Assembly: GCA_031308135.1 (NCBI GenBank)
Contig: JAHLJT010003656.1
Coordinates: forward strand, 71,876,984-71,940,983
Length of the DNA stretch: 64,000 nucleotides
DNA from: Acheta domesticus
Lineage: Eukaryota > Arthropoda > Insecta > Orthoptera > Gryllidae
Direction of reading: 5' to 3'
Part shown: positions 32,845 to 47,019 of the stretch, one piece after another
Position numbering within the stretch: position 1 is the first letter of the stretch
Layout of the letters: the number at the start of each line of letters is the position of its first letter
Notes under the pieces: model-generated
Database searches by the model: none
What the model saw: only the letters and a program-made list of their open reading frames with translations
Told to the model about the DNA's origin: nothing
Position numbers and translations under genes: made by a program

Positions 32845-33060
32845 TCCCCAGTTGGCCAAGATTTTTAAATGGCGTGTTCAGATGCAGCACTTGGAACCGC
32901 AGAGGCTGGTTTGAGTCTCACACAGGGATTTTAATTTGGTGAATGTGTTGTAGAAAATTATTAAGGATTCGAGAAATGATTGAAAATCATCGACGGTAGG
33001 TCAGCATTAGTCAACGGTAGGTCGCCACCGGATTTAGCCATCTGGAGGGGAGGGAAGATC
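32845..33060 (+). mobile_element. tRNA-derived SINE, second copy with shared 3' body
   Basis: CCAGTTGGCCAAG and GCTGGTTTGAGTCTCACAC are A- and B-box-like. The body matches the 31190 copy. The 3' part (CGACGGTAGGTCAGC, GCCATCTGGAGGGGAGGGAAG) matches the end of the SINE inside the hAT element near 19938-19985. Confidence 0.55.
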
Positions 33061-34189
33061 TGGAAAACTGTAACGCCCAAACCGATCACCCGATTTTCTC
33101 CAAAATTGATATTCTCTGATCGATCTGAATGGAGTGGAGGCTGTGGGAGTTTCTAACGGATATTTTGATGGTTGAGTTTTTTTTTACATAAATTGAGTGT
33201 TTACCTTTTTTTGCCTCTGCAAGCGTTCGACCCATACGGCGCTTATGTGGTATAGTTTAGGAGTGCAGGCAAGTTAAATAGGATGATCTGAGTTTGTGTC
33301 TGGGAGCGGAAAAAAATTGCTGATTGAAAACACTTGCTGGTTTATGTAGTAGTATAATATTGCGAAGCATTTAGAAACAACACAAGAAAGTATGTACATT
33401 TGTAGCATCTAGTATATTTTTGTCAAAAGAACATAAAAACTGTATGCTATGTGAGGGTTTAATTGTATTGAATTGATATCATTATTTCATGATGCATAAA
33501 ATAAGAAAACATGTTTTTCAGTAGGGGTCTTAAACATTTACTTAAATATATTGAAATTACTTATTTTATAATACAAGTTTCACAACATTTTAATGTGAAA
33601 AACTGCTTTAAAAAGTAATGAATATTACATAATATAATGAATAAATTGAATAAATTATTTTGTCTGAGAAACATGCTCTGAATGAAGTATACTGAGTTGT
33701 GTCCCCAAGGATGGAATCTCCTATTCTGAAATAGAGGCAAAAAATTTGAATAATTTTTTTAATATAGACTTTATTTGACCAAATCTCAATATCTGTTACC
33801 TTGTATTAATATCAAAAATAGTTGTGAATTACTCAGCAATATAATACCATTGTTTGTAATAAATCATTCAAGGTTGTATCATTCTGAAAAAGCATCATAA
33901 ATTTAAATTGTTACTATTCATCATCAAACAACTCTTTTATTCTTGAAATCTATATCCCCTTCCTCCTGCCACTTAGATGCAAGTGTAACAGTATTTTCTA
34001 AAAGTTCAAATGCCAAGGAAAAATATTTCATGAAATTGGTTTATTGTAAACCGATTCTTAGAAAACAAGCAATTCTTGTGCTGTATTGAAGTATGGTCTA
34101 TGAGTTCTCCAATTTTTTCTTTGTTAGCTACAGCATTGAATTAATGTCTTTTGATTTTGGTTGATTTTGAAATTCTAATTTGTTTTCAG

Positions 34190-34342
34190 GTATGCAAGAT
34201 CTTACAAGGAATCCAGATCAGAGTATGAACCAGCTCCTTACTACGAGAATGACTACTACAGTAGCAGCCGGGCTCGACCTCCATCACGGTACAACCCTCG
34301 CAAGGATTACGCCAAAGAGTACTCAGATCAGAGTTACAACAG
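34190..34342 (+). CDS. RBBP6: Exon K, Tyr/Arg/Ser-rich segment
   Basis: A 153-nt exon with acceptor TTTGTTTTCAG and donor TTACAACAG/GTATCT, phase 2 both ends. It encodes RYARSYKESRSEYEPAPYYE, then NDYYSSSRARPPSRYNPRKD and YAKEYSDQSYNR. Alternating Tyr with Arg/Ser/Glu suggests a disordered, phosphorylatable segment after the RS domain. Ordinary codon use. It is followed by the largest intron of the window. Confidence 0.88.
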
Positions 34343-37300
34343 GTATCTTACTTCCTTAATGTCCATACTTGTCTGTCCAGCTCTGGTGGCCACAACTGTG
34401 CGCATAGTGCGTGTTGGAGTTGGCTAGAAACCCTCCTTGGGAGCGTAGCTATGATTGTGCATTGTATGAGAGTATGAAACTCTTGTGATGTGGGCACCAG
34501 AGTTAAATTGCTAATGCTGGTCCAGCTGGTTTCCTATGTAATTCAGAGCATAATTAAGGAAGTGGTAAAGTTATTAACATATTCGTTTCATGATTTTAAG
34601 TACATATTTACTTTAAAAAATTCAAGGAAAAATACTTTGGTTGCAGTTTTTGAAGCAAGTTGGACCACTAGCAATTTGTGTGCAGAGCAATAGCCCTGTG
34701 CACTCTTGGTGTAAAGGAGTAATTCAAGGATTACTCTCTGATTGTGCCAATTAAGGCATTTTTGGTGTTTTTTACATTGTTTTTGAGATTCCATCAATTT
34801 ATGTATACAGTTATTTGCATTGATGCTTAACACTGACACATGCAGTGAAAATATTTCATTATAGCTGAAAGTAGTTGTCAAGCTTGAAAAATGAGACATA
34901 AGTTAGAAACGCTGTTTTGATACCAATTTAGAAGTAAAAGGTTGCGAGTGTATTTGTGTCATTGTTGATTATTTGGACTGAATTTTTTGTGTAAAATTAC
35001 CTTGTGCCATTTACACAACAGGTATGACCTGTATGTGTCTGTGGAATGCATTAAAATTTTTAATAAACATCTTCACATGTTGCTTATTTTGCTCATATAA
35101 TACATGAACATATACCAATTCATAAAATTACTGTATTTGTTGCATTTAATGGTATTTAATATTAGCTAAAATAACAATGTAACAGTATTTGCTTTACCAA
35201 CCAAATTTCATTTTCCTCAGTTGGTATGACAACTCACCATGCATGACTTACAGCAAACTATTCAGTTGTCATCGCTACTTTGTATGCAATTGTAGTAATA
35301 TTGTAAATTACATATTACAAATCAGTTTTTAAAATTGAAAGTTTGTTAGCATAAATTTCTTTTGAAAGAGATTCTTTGAAGAAGAACATTTTTCTTATAG
35401 TTTTTAATTGAAAGGGAAACCTAATACTAAAATGAGTAATTTTGTAATAAAGTAGGTGAATGCTGTGTGAGATTAATAGTATTTAAAATTCATTGCTTCT
35501 TTCAATTGAAAAGCAGAAGTGTCTCCAAAAATTTTTATAACATGCTTCTGCTATTCACATTTCAATCTAATAGTGTAAATACATGAATAACAAATATTGC
35601 TATAGTTCGTTAATCCTATCATTTAACATTCATACAAAGGATTTTGAGCAAAGTTTTCCCCCCAGTATTGTTTCCCATTTTGTTGCCAACTTGGCCCTTC
35701 TTGAGAAAATCAAACATTTCCCTTTGTTTTCATTGTAAAATTCCTGTGTTGAATGATGAACATAATTTAACGATTGTAAACATTAAACATTTATTTATTT
35801 TAATAATTTTGGAGGTGATTACTAGCATTGTTATCGATTGTTTATGTTGAAATAATTTTGCCATTTAAACTTGTGTATAAGAAAGTTTGTCGAAGAACTT
35901 TGTAAGAGAACTGTGGCTTTGCACATAAATTTCACAGTTTATTGTTGCACCCAACAAATTTGTCTTTTTTATTTTACAGAAAGTGGATTTTTTTACTATT
36001 GTTCATAAAAACTATAAGTTTCCTTTTGTATTTACAACTATAAGCTGGGTTATTCTTTCTACATTAATGAATATTCAGGTGTACAGTTGTGTATCTCACA
36101 TACAAATGACCTAGGTAGGAAGCAAGGATCAAACCATTCTTTCACTGAGATTTTGCAGACAGTATTAACTTGGAAATATTGAACAAAATTAGTTTGTCAT
36201 ATTGTTTAATTTCATTGTCCTCATTATAAAGGGTTTTTTCTGTGTGATTCATACATTGAAATGTTCATGTATCTTGCATAGAGAGATGGAATGAGAATAA
36301 AAATTAATTGAAATTTCAAAGTGTAAACTATTGATTGTGAAAAACATTTGCTTACTGATCAAGTGGGCGTAAAATGAAATTTTAGACATCGCAATAATCT
36401 ATGTTTTTGACTCAGTGAAGAAAACATACAAGTCTGATATGTAGGGGCATTTATTTTTCCTGATAATATTAAATTTAATTTTTTAGCTTACATTTATGGA
36501 TGTAAAATATCAATCAGTCTCTCTAATCTTTGTGTGTGGAAGAAAAAGAGCATGTCATTGGAATTGAACGAGAGTTCAGAAAAGTATTTCTAAAAGTAAA
36601 TTAGAATAAAATTCTTTGAAGTGAATTATGAACGAGTGGTTTCAAAGTTGTTTTTGCAGACTGTAATTTAAAAAAACAAATAGGAAAAAAGAAAGAAAGA
36701 AATAAAGAAAAAAGTTATTATTCCTTCTTATGATGTATTGTTGCACATTAATAATGCTTGAGAATTGTTCTCATGTCACACAATATCAGCATTGAAACTG
36801 AAATGTTTCAATGAAAAAAACCTTAAGGAAATTAAATAATTATTCATTGTATTCTACTGCAGGAATAAAAACATTGTTTATTGCAAAATTATAAAGATAA
36901 TCTTGATGGTACTCCAATGAGAAAAGATTCATCATGTGGAAAATTCATAATTCGCAGAAATGTGTGTTTCATGTGACATGGTGGGATATTTACGTATTTT
37001 GTTGTGGCTTTTCTTTTGAGTTTGGTATAACTGGAAACTGTTGTCTAGTTTGTCTAAAATATTTCTAACTGTAAAAATTTCATCTTATTGAGTTTGAGTG
37101 TTCTGGGAAATGTGAAAACAGAAAATCTGCAAAATCTGCGTTGTGGAAAATTGAACTTTTTGATAAATTAGTAATTTACAAAATGAGATAAGATGCGATG
37201 ATATTGAGAATATTGCCTTTTACATAGATTATTATGCTTTAGTAGCAATGCATTAATCATCAAATATTTTTTGACGTTTTGTGACGGCATTGCAGTACTT

Positions 37301-40300
37301 CTTGCTTTCATTTTTTTCATTCTGAACAGTGTAACTGAGAAAGTATGTTTCATTTGTATGTAGATAAATTAATGAATTGTTGAATAATATTACATCAGAG
37401 TAGTTATTTCATTTTGTTAGTACTTGGAAATCATCAGATTTTCAATGATCTGCCTTCTTTCTTGTCTTCGCCAAAAGTTTATCTTTAGAATCTGCTTGCA
37501 TAGTCAGTTTATTTGATCTAAATTAATTTCTCTTAATTTTAAATATGTGTATATTGTATTTCTGGGGAAAAGAGAGATTTCTTTTTATCGGGCTGTTGTC
37601 TGCAGAGAAAATACTTTTAAGCCTTTTTTTTTAAAATAAGCAAATGTAATTTAGGTTTTGTGGTGTTAAAAAGTCGTGCAGGTAAATGAAATGATTACAT
37701 CTTGTATTTCTTGAAGCAGAATTAATTTGATTGTTGTTTTCAAACATTGTATTCAAAAACTAGAACAGCAATCTTCCTCTATTTGTATGGATGATAAGAT
37801 CTCTAGTGTGAATGAGAGATTTATTTGTGAAGTGATTGGAAGGCATTATTTATATTTCTATACAATAGACAGTTAAACTAGGATTTATGTTTAGTTTTCT
37901 GTGAATATATGTTACTTTGTAGTTATAGTTTCAAAGGTATTATTATTATTTGTTTAATTACAGGTAATGAAAAATACAGTTTAACTATTTTCTCCAATAT
38001 CTTACTGTCTATGCCTTAGCGTTAGTTACAGATGCCAGTTTAGATCTTGAGTAAGAGATATATGAATTAAGAATGTTACATGGTGTGTTATATAATTTAG
38101 TGTACTGAACAAAGTAATATTGCACATGATTTTCATGTTGTGTTCCTTTTAATAAACTGTTGTAGAAAAAATACAACATCCATTGTCAGAATATTATAAA
38201 ACTTGCTATATTATTTTTTTGGAGAAAGGAACTGCAACCTGCAAATAAATTCAGAAAATGAACATTGAATATTTTTATACTGAATATAAATGTTACCATT
38301 GTTATATGAGACCCTTGATGTTGAGTAAGTGAAAAGTAGAATTTTAAAACAGAAATATGATTTTGAAGTGAAACATTTTTCGTGCTGTTTATTAAGTATC
38401 TCAAAATGTATAGATGACATTTGTTGTTCCTTATGCTGTTGTATTGATCAATTTTATTCCAAGATCAAGATTTTTATTGCTCTACAGTATCTGTATTTAC
38501 ATTCTTTCTTCACAGTGAAGTCCTTACTAATGCTGAAGAAAAGCTAAATATTATATGGGAATGTAAAATGTCTGAATATTTTGTTCTTTGAAATCATATT
38601 AAATATTGAATATCTTCCCAGATTTGAAGTTTTTTTAATTTTTACTTAATGTCAATTTAGGTATGTGATTTGCGTAATATAACTATTGACATAATGTTGG
38701 GTCATATTTGTAGGTATTACAATATGAAGTAAAAACATTTTCTAGTTGAGTTCTCTAAATTATTTGGTGAAATAATCCAAATTCTTTTCAGTATGTCATG
38801 CTATGATCGAGAAATTTGTTAGTTTTTTTAAAGAAGCAGTTTTCTACTTTCTGTAGGTCCTTAACATATGCCACTTGATTTATTAGAATGTTTTAATGTC
38901 GTATCGGAAATATTTAAAATAATGCAATATTTTCAGAAGTTTATTTCTTTGCAATAAATTAAATGAATGTGTTTTGTATTGAAACCAATTAAGAAAAATT
39001 TTCACAATTGATATTTTGTTTTAGTTGTACTGAAACTGGGGTTCTATTTGTTTGTTCTCTTTACAGAATAAATCTTTTGAAATCTGGTTGTATTAAAGAG
39101 ACCTTTTTAAATAAATTGTTGTTATTGAATAATAGCAATCTTTGCTCTAATGCTATTATGTGGAGTGTCTAAGCTAGAGGTGGTGTTATATTTAGTGTGA
39201 ATTATTGCGAGTTGTAACAAAAGCCTTAGCTTTAATAGTAAGAATAAGTGCTGGAGGCTCATTTATTAAAAGATGTTTCACAACAAAAGAGAAAATAATT
39301 TTTTTTAAAGAATAATTAATGATAAAGTAATTTTTTGAAGAATATTGAGTAATATGTCATGAAACTTCACTTTTGCATTTTGATAGTGTTATTTGTAATT
39401 TCTTCTGTTGTACGAAATAACGACAGTATTAGTAGTATGCACAGAAGTTATGGATATGGTGGGAGAATGTGGACTTATGGTTGCCTGTTTGCTTGGAGAA
39501 TGTTCTCAAATTCCATAACATTTTCATTTTTTCATTTCTTTTATTTATTTAGTATCTAAAGCCTAAGAGAAAAAGACTTACCGAATGTTTTTCTATCAAC
39601 AAGAATTGAACTTTTGACTAAGATAGTGTCATGGTAAATTAATTTTAGTAATGGAATTACATTATGTTATCGTATGAGAATTGCTCATGAAATTGCTAAA
39701 CATTATCATTAAATGTTAATAATATTTTTTGTTAATTTTTTATGTAGTTGACTACATATCTATGTTAAACGTATTGAAATTATAACTTTGCATGAGAACC
39801 TAGGGAAAATGGTGTTTATAAGGGGAAATGATTTTTTCTTCAAAACTATGAGAATAATATATTTAGATACAATCAATAAGGATTATAATATGCTTTAACA
39901 TGCAGTATTAGATATATAATAAACAATATTACAAGGTCAAATAGCAATCTGACCAAAATTTACATTGGAAATCGAAGACATATTAATACCTAAGAATAGT
40001 AAATTTTCAATGTTACAATGACACTTCCACGAGTCCCCTTGTTGCTTTTGAGAATGCAACAATGTACTCATTGTTGAATGAAGGGAGGGAAACAGTATTT
40101 CGGCTGTAAAGAAAAAATGCGAAGTTTGTTTTCCCAAACCCAATATGATTTTGATAGTTTGTAATGATTTACAACTAGTATTTTTTAAATTTATTTATTT
40201 ATGAAATGATAGAAAAGGTGTTCATGAATTTATAATTAAAAATGTATGGAGAATCCCATACTTTGATTTTTGACCTATTCAAGGATGGGAAAAATTACAT

Positions 40301-41173
40301 TTATTTTAGAATGAAAAAGTGTTAAATTGTGCAGGAGAATGGTGTAAAATAAACAAATGATTGTGAGGCTACCACTCTTAAGCATGTATCACATGAGCAT
40401 TGTGTTGCATTGACATGTGTCACCTAATGCTGATGTCAGCCGTGTCGATGCCTGTACACACGTCACATGACGCCCATCATAGATTAACACTGTGAAACAG
40501 CACGCAAGTGCTCTAGGCGACTGTTTTGTGCCCACAGTTCATAATTTATAAAACATTTCATAATGTTTTATAATATCGCACCATTTTAGTAGTATTTCTG
40601 TTATGGTCATTTTTAATGCAGTAAGGTAGTGGGAAAGCGCAGTGATAGTGCATATTGTGTACAACAGGAAGTGCATTCCTGACAGTGTTGTGGCAAGCAG
40701 ACTGCTGTAAATTGCGGGGAAATTGAAATTATACTATCATAAAAGTGGGGTATTTATAGCATTATGAATTTACGAAACCGATGGGACTGATAAGAAATGT
40801 AAATGCAAAGAAAACATAAATTGCGGAAGCGTAAAAGCAAGGTTTTACAGCATTTGATAAATTCTTGTTTGCAGTTTGCTTCTTGAAACCTAGAGCAGGA
40901 TAATTTTTTGGCGTATTTCTCATTTGTCTCGGTAGTCCATTCCATTGCATTTAGTAGTCATTCCCAATTTAATCAGTTTTTCATCCATTTGCTCTTTGTC
41001 TGTTGGGCAAATATGGAGATGGCCTCTTGCTTTGCTTGTTGGCAAGTAGCTTCACTGTTTGTGCATGTTTTCATGAGCTTTGTGGAGTGTTAGTGGGGAA
41101 TTTTTATTTTCCTAGCAGAACCTTCACCATGTTCTTATAGTATTGAGTTTATTTCTTCACAAGAGGATGGATA

Positions 41174-41200
41174 AGGGGCTGTCCATAAATTACGAAACAC
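41174..41200. mobile_element. Possible DNA-transposon terminus
   Basis: GGGGCTGTCCATAAATTACG followed by AAACAC resembles a transposon end that is common in insect genomes. No matching inverted end was found nearby, so only a solo end is suggested. Confidence 0.3.
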
Positions 41201-43557
41201 AAAAAAAAATTAATGAAATGCATTAATTAATTAATACATATTATATGGTTAAATTCATTGAACTTTAAAAATATTCATTTCTAAACTTGCTAGAAAGAGA
41301 AAATACTATTGATCCGTATGAATCAGTTTAGAAAAATGCTGAGTGGAAATATTCTATTAAAATACTCCTAGTAATGTAACTGAGATGTTAGTTAATGCTT
41401 AAGTTCTCAATTCAGTAACTAATTCAGTGCAGAATCTGAAGGAACCAGTATCTCTTTTGCACTATATAATGTAATACTATAGAATTTACCAGGACTCTGG
41501 AGAATATTCACATTAATTAGATTTCCATGATGCACAGTTTCTGCATTTGAGCAACATTTATTGTATTTAATTTATCCTCTGTCAATTGCGTTCTCAAAAA
41601 ATGTTGGCATAATAGAGTAGATTTCATTTTATTCCTTTTATTCGTGATTGACAGATTCTTTCAGTGTCAAAATAAACCAGTAAATTAACTTTTTAAATTC
41701 GTTCGATTCAGTTCATATCAGTACGATATCTGTAGGTTGCATCGTTTCCAAAATTGTGATTCTGGAATGTAAGATACGAATCTCTCTGCGTTCTAAGTGC
41801 AGTTGATAATATATTTGTCAGCTCAAATTAACTAATCAAGAAATCACATTTTCCTTTGAAATGACATTTGACAATTTACGTTCCCATTGATTCTCAATTG
41901 TCGTTACATTAGTAGATTGTTTGATATTCGTTTTTTTTCTTTGCTTTAATATCACCACAGCATGTTGAAGAAAAAGTGTGCTATGTGTCTGTTATGTGCA
42001 CGGCTACCACAGTGCAGCACTAGTGTGATGATGGGCATTTAAGCTGAATGACTTGTGGCCTTTATCATGCATTATTGTAATCTTATAGAAAAACATGGAG
42101 GGTGAATTTTCCGTCAATATATTACGTTAACCTTCCACCTAATCAAAAAAGTTTGCAATCTTGAATAGGCTTCACTCTGGGGGTTAATTTATATTTCAAA
42201 AGATATCTGGTCATATTTTCCAACAGTTACAAAGATTATGTAGCATATAATATAATAAATATACTACGACGTATAAATTGTAAAAATATGTCCCATTATT
42301 AGTTCAAAACTGTTTTGATTTGATTATTATGCTATTATTATTATACACATTTTATATTCAAATTTTATGGAAAATAAACATTAATAGTACAAATATATTC
42401 ATGAAATGTTAGCATGTTGGAACACTATTGAAAACTTTGATTTACAATAAACTAGTTCAGACCTCCTTTTGCAATATTAATTTAATTATTCACCTACATT
42501 TCAAATGAAATCTGGTACCAAAGAAACTCAGATGCCAGATAATTTTGCATTATAAAAAGAGTTTTTCCCTGTTGATCAGCCCAAACTGATTGTTGTGTCT
42601 TTGGTTCAGATGACCACCACCAACTGAAAATAAAGCTGGAGGCAGCACACTTTTTCTTCTATCCCCTATGGTATCACCATGCTGTATCTCAGTAGTTTTA
42701 AGACTAGAAAGTTTGAAAAATATAAATTACAATTTAAATATAAATGGGATGGGTGGTTTGTTATTTTGTTTTTAAAAGAGAGGTTTAACCTTTCTTAGTT
42801 CAACAGAGTGATAACTGCATTTCTGTTTTATATGTAGAGTTGTTGCTTATTAATATTAATCAGTTTTTTAAAAATGGTAAATTCCATGCCATCTACATTA
42901 TCATTGTTGTAAGGAGGACAAAAGTTGAAGAAATGCCACTTAAAAGGAATTTGTACTATTTGTTTATTTATTACACATAATATATTACTTAAATTACTGG
43001 CAACCACACAGCATGGAGTCTTAAGACAGTTTGCTGAAATCTGCCATAAAGTACAAGGTTTTTAATTGTGTGATTGTGATTTACAAAACTGAAGCCAACA
43101 TGTTTCATAACACACTGTTTGTCATTTATTAATTTCGTATTGTTAGGGAAAGGCAAGGACCCAGTCTCTTCCAATTTTGTTTTCAGTGTCCTGTCAGGGG
43201 TACTGTCTATACCAATAAGAAGAAGGAAAGAACACGTGGATGGACAAACATTAATGAGTTTATTTATGGCTACACAAGCCTTATAAATGATTTAATTGTA
43301 ATAATTTCCTTTTAAAGTTTCTGTTCAAATATCTGACTGAGGGTAGGTTATGGCTAATGTCCTAATCTGATGAATTTGCAAATTAGTTAATTTTATTAAT
43401 TAGTGACTTTGTCCAAAACGGGTGAATAAAGTCAATAATAGAAACTATTTGACCCTTTAGCTGGATGATATGAACATTAGGCAATGTGAGGTAACTAAGG
43501 TAGGTGATTAGGAATAACAGGTATTATGTTATAAGCTGGAATCGAACTGCTGGAGGA

Positions 43558-43619
43558 AATGATCTGGGCTGTCCGATTGACGCTGCGTCGAAGGCGTCAC
43601 CCGGACAGCCAAGATCATT
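43558..43619. repeat. 62-nt near-perfect hairpin
   Basis: The arms AATGATCT-G-GGCTGTCCG-AT-TGACGC and GCGTC-AC-CCGGACAGCC-A-AGATCATT are reverse complements with few mismatches and a loop of about 11 nt. It is much richer in G and C than the intron around it. It could be a tiny MITE or a precursor-type RNA hairpin; no target duplication was found. Confidence 0.7.
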
Positions 43620-43730
43620 TGCATGACTCTGGCCATGGAAGCCGATGACTTCAATTTGTTGGTGGAAAAATTCTGAAAAATAATGAGTTCTGAAAAAAAT
43701 GTTGACAAATTAAATTTTAAAAACAATAGA

Positions 43731-43741
43731 TCCCCCCCCCC
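43731..43741. repeat. Poly-C run
   Basis: Run of 11 C followed by GCC in AT-rich sequence. Confidence 0.85.
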
Positions 43742-44639
43742 GCCTTGTATTTGCCCTTCTTTTTTCTTTTTTTCCTTTTTATATAATCTAAGTAAGCTGT
43801 GAACTTAGAAACCTTTCTATACAATGACTAACCTAAAATTTTTCATGTTCAACTTTGTACATATTCCACTTTGACCTAGTCTTCATTTACTATTTTATTA
43901 AAAATGTCTGTTATCTGAATTTTTCAGTTAAATTGATTGGCTAGTGAAGTACTGCCTTCATGGTTTTCCATAGAACTATTATATCTGTTTGCATTCCTTT
44001 TTTAAAATCATATTGCAGGTGTCTTTTCTCAATCTCAGGTTGGTTTGTAAAACAATGATCTCCTCCAGATTTTGAAGTGAAGGTGAAGTTATTAAAGTCA
44101 GTCTTAATTATAATATATTTATTAATGGATAATTTTTCCAATTTTATACACAAAATTTATACAGTTAATATGTAAGTAACTCAGTATCAATATAGTGCAT
44201 CATACATGAATTAAAAATTGAAGTTTATTAAAGTTATTTAAAATTAAATCTAAAAAGCTATGTAGTTTTAAAAATAGAAGAATATATAATTCACAAGTAA
44301 AATATCAATCTTTCAAATTTCAGTATTTTGTTACAATTCCTTCTCAAAGATCACATCATTCTTAATGAAGAGATCAATGTCAAATTCATCAATTACACGA
44401 TATATTCTACTAATAGAGTTATTTGCTATATAGGTATGTTTATATACTCTTGACAAAAAATGTCTGTGGATTCCTAGTTTGTACAGCAGAGACCCTTAAA
44501 TTGATCATATTCAGCAATAGTGAGCATTTAATATTACTACTCAATAATTTTCGCAAATATTGGACATCAGCATAGTTTCTATAAGATCTTAATGATGGCA
44601 AATTCTAGTGTACAGAGACCTCACTATATTCATGAGTTA

Positions 44640-44825
44640 TGAATTGAATTGAATTTGAATTGATGCCTTATTTTACGTGGCGAGACTCAGGCCATGAGTC
44701 CTGCTCTTCCGTCAGACCACGCAAATTTCGCTACACTCCTTTCACCAACTAGCGGAGAAAGAAGGTATTATCTCAGGCGACGAAACAGGTGATTTGAATT
44801 TAGCTCAGAGGCTTCATTTAGGTAT
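44640..44825 (-). mobile_element. 5'-truncated SINE, same family as 57.25 kb
   Basis: The reverse complement reads CTAAATGAAGCCTCTGAGC, then CTTTCTCCGCTAGTTGGTG, ACGGAAGAGCAGGACTCATG and a tail of AATTCAATTCAATTC. The same order and nearly the same words occur at 57439-57608 on the + strand. The tRNA-like head is missing here. Confidence 0.8.
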
Positions 44826-44889
44826 CACAAACCGCAAACCGATGAATGGGTCTTCAATATCCATAGGATAGGCTGTAATTATTAAAATA

Positions 44890-45161
44890 TTTGTGTTGTG
44901 CAGTCTCTATTCTGGAAATAGCATATGCAAAACATGGTGGTCATACGGTTGATGAATCATACATCAGAATCGGTCGTATTAAAAGTAAATAAGACCGATC
45001 TGCACAGAGTGTATCTCACAGCAAGTATGCTTCACGAAGCCCAGCGTTTGATTGGCTTTATTTATCATAAAGTCCAAATGATCTTTAATTGACATTCTGG
45101 AGACTAGGATCATTCTAAGGTCTCTGATCGAAGAGACTCTATCATAAAAAGAAATGACCAC
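44890..45161 (-). pseudogene. LINE reverse-transcriptase C-terminal fragment
   Basis: Minus strand reads SSIRDLRMILVSRMSIKDHL, DFMINKANQTLGFVKHTC. This is the thumb region after the RT core in CR1/Jockey-like LINEs (family consensus of the type D-LG-L-S-L-F--H). Degraded reading continues to about 44890. Both ends are truncated. A different copy from the LINEs at 15 and 26 kb. Confidence 0.7.
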
Positions 45162-46234
45162 ATTTGAAAAATTGGAAGAAATTATTTTATCGTAAAAAAT
45201 TTATTTATCGTAAGAAATTGGAAGAAATTATCTTATAATTTGGGGAGGGGTCATCATTAAGGCACAGTATTTCATATTTATATTAAAGAAAAGTTAGAGA
45301 ATAACATAATTTAAATGTTTAGATAATACATTTATATGTATTTCTATCTATATTTATTTTTATTGCACCTTGTCTATTTCTGCAGTTGAAAATTAAGCTG
45401 GTAAATGGTGAGTAAAAGGAAGAAATGTTCTTCATTCACTTTAGAAAGGATGATTAAATTGCAGTTCACAGTATGTACAGAGAAAACTAATTTCTGCCTC
45501 AGTTTCAAATGTAATAAAACAAATAATTACTCGAAGATGCTTAGTAATGGCTTCAATGGCTTAGTTATTTATTCAGTAATGGAATATCAACTAATATGTC
45601 TTACTAAAATTAGAAATGGAAAATTAAATTTGAAAGGGGTAAAACAACAACAACAACAACAAAAAACTAACACGTAATTAGGAGAATTGTACAGTTACTG
45701 AAAATATGGATAAAAATTTTACCAAGAGTTTTTGGACCTGCGAAAATTTGACTTAATAGCCAAGATGGGTTAATCTAGAATATTTTTATAAGAGTACTTA
45801 GGAAGAACAACTTAAAAATTGTTGGCTTTATCACTGTTACTAAAATTTCTCCACCAGCATTTTAGAGAATTAACAGGGATTCCTAGAAACAAGTACATAT
45901 GCACAGTAGTGGAAAAATCTGAATACAATTCTTTCTCTAGCAAGTCAAAGAAATATTGGGAAGCTGTTAAATATCCTCAGTAGAAGTTCAACAGATTACT
46001 CTTGAGCACAAGAAGAGAAGGGTTAAGTTCGCAAATGAATTTCATTTGTTTAGAAACCAGAGATTCTGATTTGTGATATCTTTTAATACTTGTGCCAGAA
46101 GAGTAGCTAATGGGATTTGATAAAAACTGGCTATGTATTTCAAGATTGACACGGAAATTACAGGATTCAAGTCATTCGCATTGTTGGATTATCCCTAAAG
46201 CATGTAAGTGTGCTGCCTGACATTACCTCAAAAT

Positions 46235-46715
46235 GTCTGTTCCCAAAGGAATATTAAAATGTGATGCCTGTCCTAATAAAGCCTCTGGGCACACTATAAT
46301 ACTGCCTCTATGTAGTGGTTGTTTTACGGCTTTGGCTGTTTTCTGTATCCCGATTTCCATGCCTCTTTTTCCTCTAGTTCTCATTTTTTTCATGGCTTCA
46401 GTTATTTATCCTTCTTGGTCTTCCGTGGATCTTCTTCGATGGGGTATCCATTCCCAAACTTTTTGTGGAAGTCTGTCAGATTTCAACCTTCTCGTATATA
46501 TACCATTTTAGATGTTTCATTTCAGTCGTCTTATTCAAGGTTGTTTGCACTTTTATTTTATTTATTTTGCCTGACAGAAAGTATACATTTTTGCGAGAAC
46601 ATAATTTCTGTTGCCTGAAGTTTGTTTCTCATTTATTTATTTATTTTATTTCATTTTTATTTTTTGTTAGTGTCCAGACTTCTGCCTCATAGAGTATTGT
46701 ACTCTCTATGAAGAA
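46235..46715 (-). pseudogene. LINE fragment, RTE-like C-terminal region
   Basis: Minus strand conceptual reading gives LYEAEVWTLTKNKNEIK near 46710-46660 and, further on, DRLPQKVWEWIPHRRRSTED with QEG, stop, ITEAMKKMRTRGKEAWKS. LYG-E-W-L followed by a P-G-R-RGRP-RW block is typical of RT-bearing LINEs such as RTE-type elements. Several stops and frame changes. The plus-strand open frames here are its shadow. Confidence 0.6.
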
Positions 46716-47019
46716 GCAGTATATGCATTTCTTTGTCTTTATTCTGCAGCAAGTTAGAATGGATTTCATTCATGGAAATTAAAGATACAGATATGTTGGG
46801 CAAAAGAAAGAACACTTAAAAGCAGTGAAAACAATTTATTGAAATACCCTTTGCAATTGAAACAAAGTCAAAATTAAGCTTCATCCTTCATCAAATATTA
46901 AAAAATTAGAAAGAAAATAAGGCAGTGAAAGGCAAGATTTCAGCATTTTCTCATTTGATCAGGATGAGGTAAACAATGGTTCACTAGTTTGGTAATATAC
47001 TAGCAAAATACCCGACATT

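Larger units (their letters stand above)
22789..34189. other. Intron J, 11.4 kb, nested transposon landscape
   Basis: Contents by position: 22.8-24.8 kb little recognisable; about 24.84-29.0 kb pogo-like element with nested LINE and MITE; 29.2-30.25 kb A-rich repeats with a 290-bp tandem duplication; 31.2 and 32.85 kb tRNA-derived SINEs; 32.47-32.83 kb repeat families B and C. The acceptor is TAATTTGTTTTCAG at 34189. The stretches 31.4-32.4 and 33.1-34.1 kb hold nothing I can name. Confidence 0.65.

Noticed and set aside
46233..46692. Three overlapping + strand open frames near 46.3-46.7 kb
   Set aside because: They are the antisense of a minus-strand LINE fragment (LYEAEVWTLTK and the KVWEWIPHRRR block).
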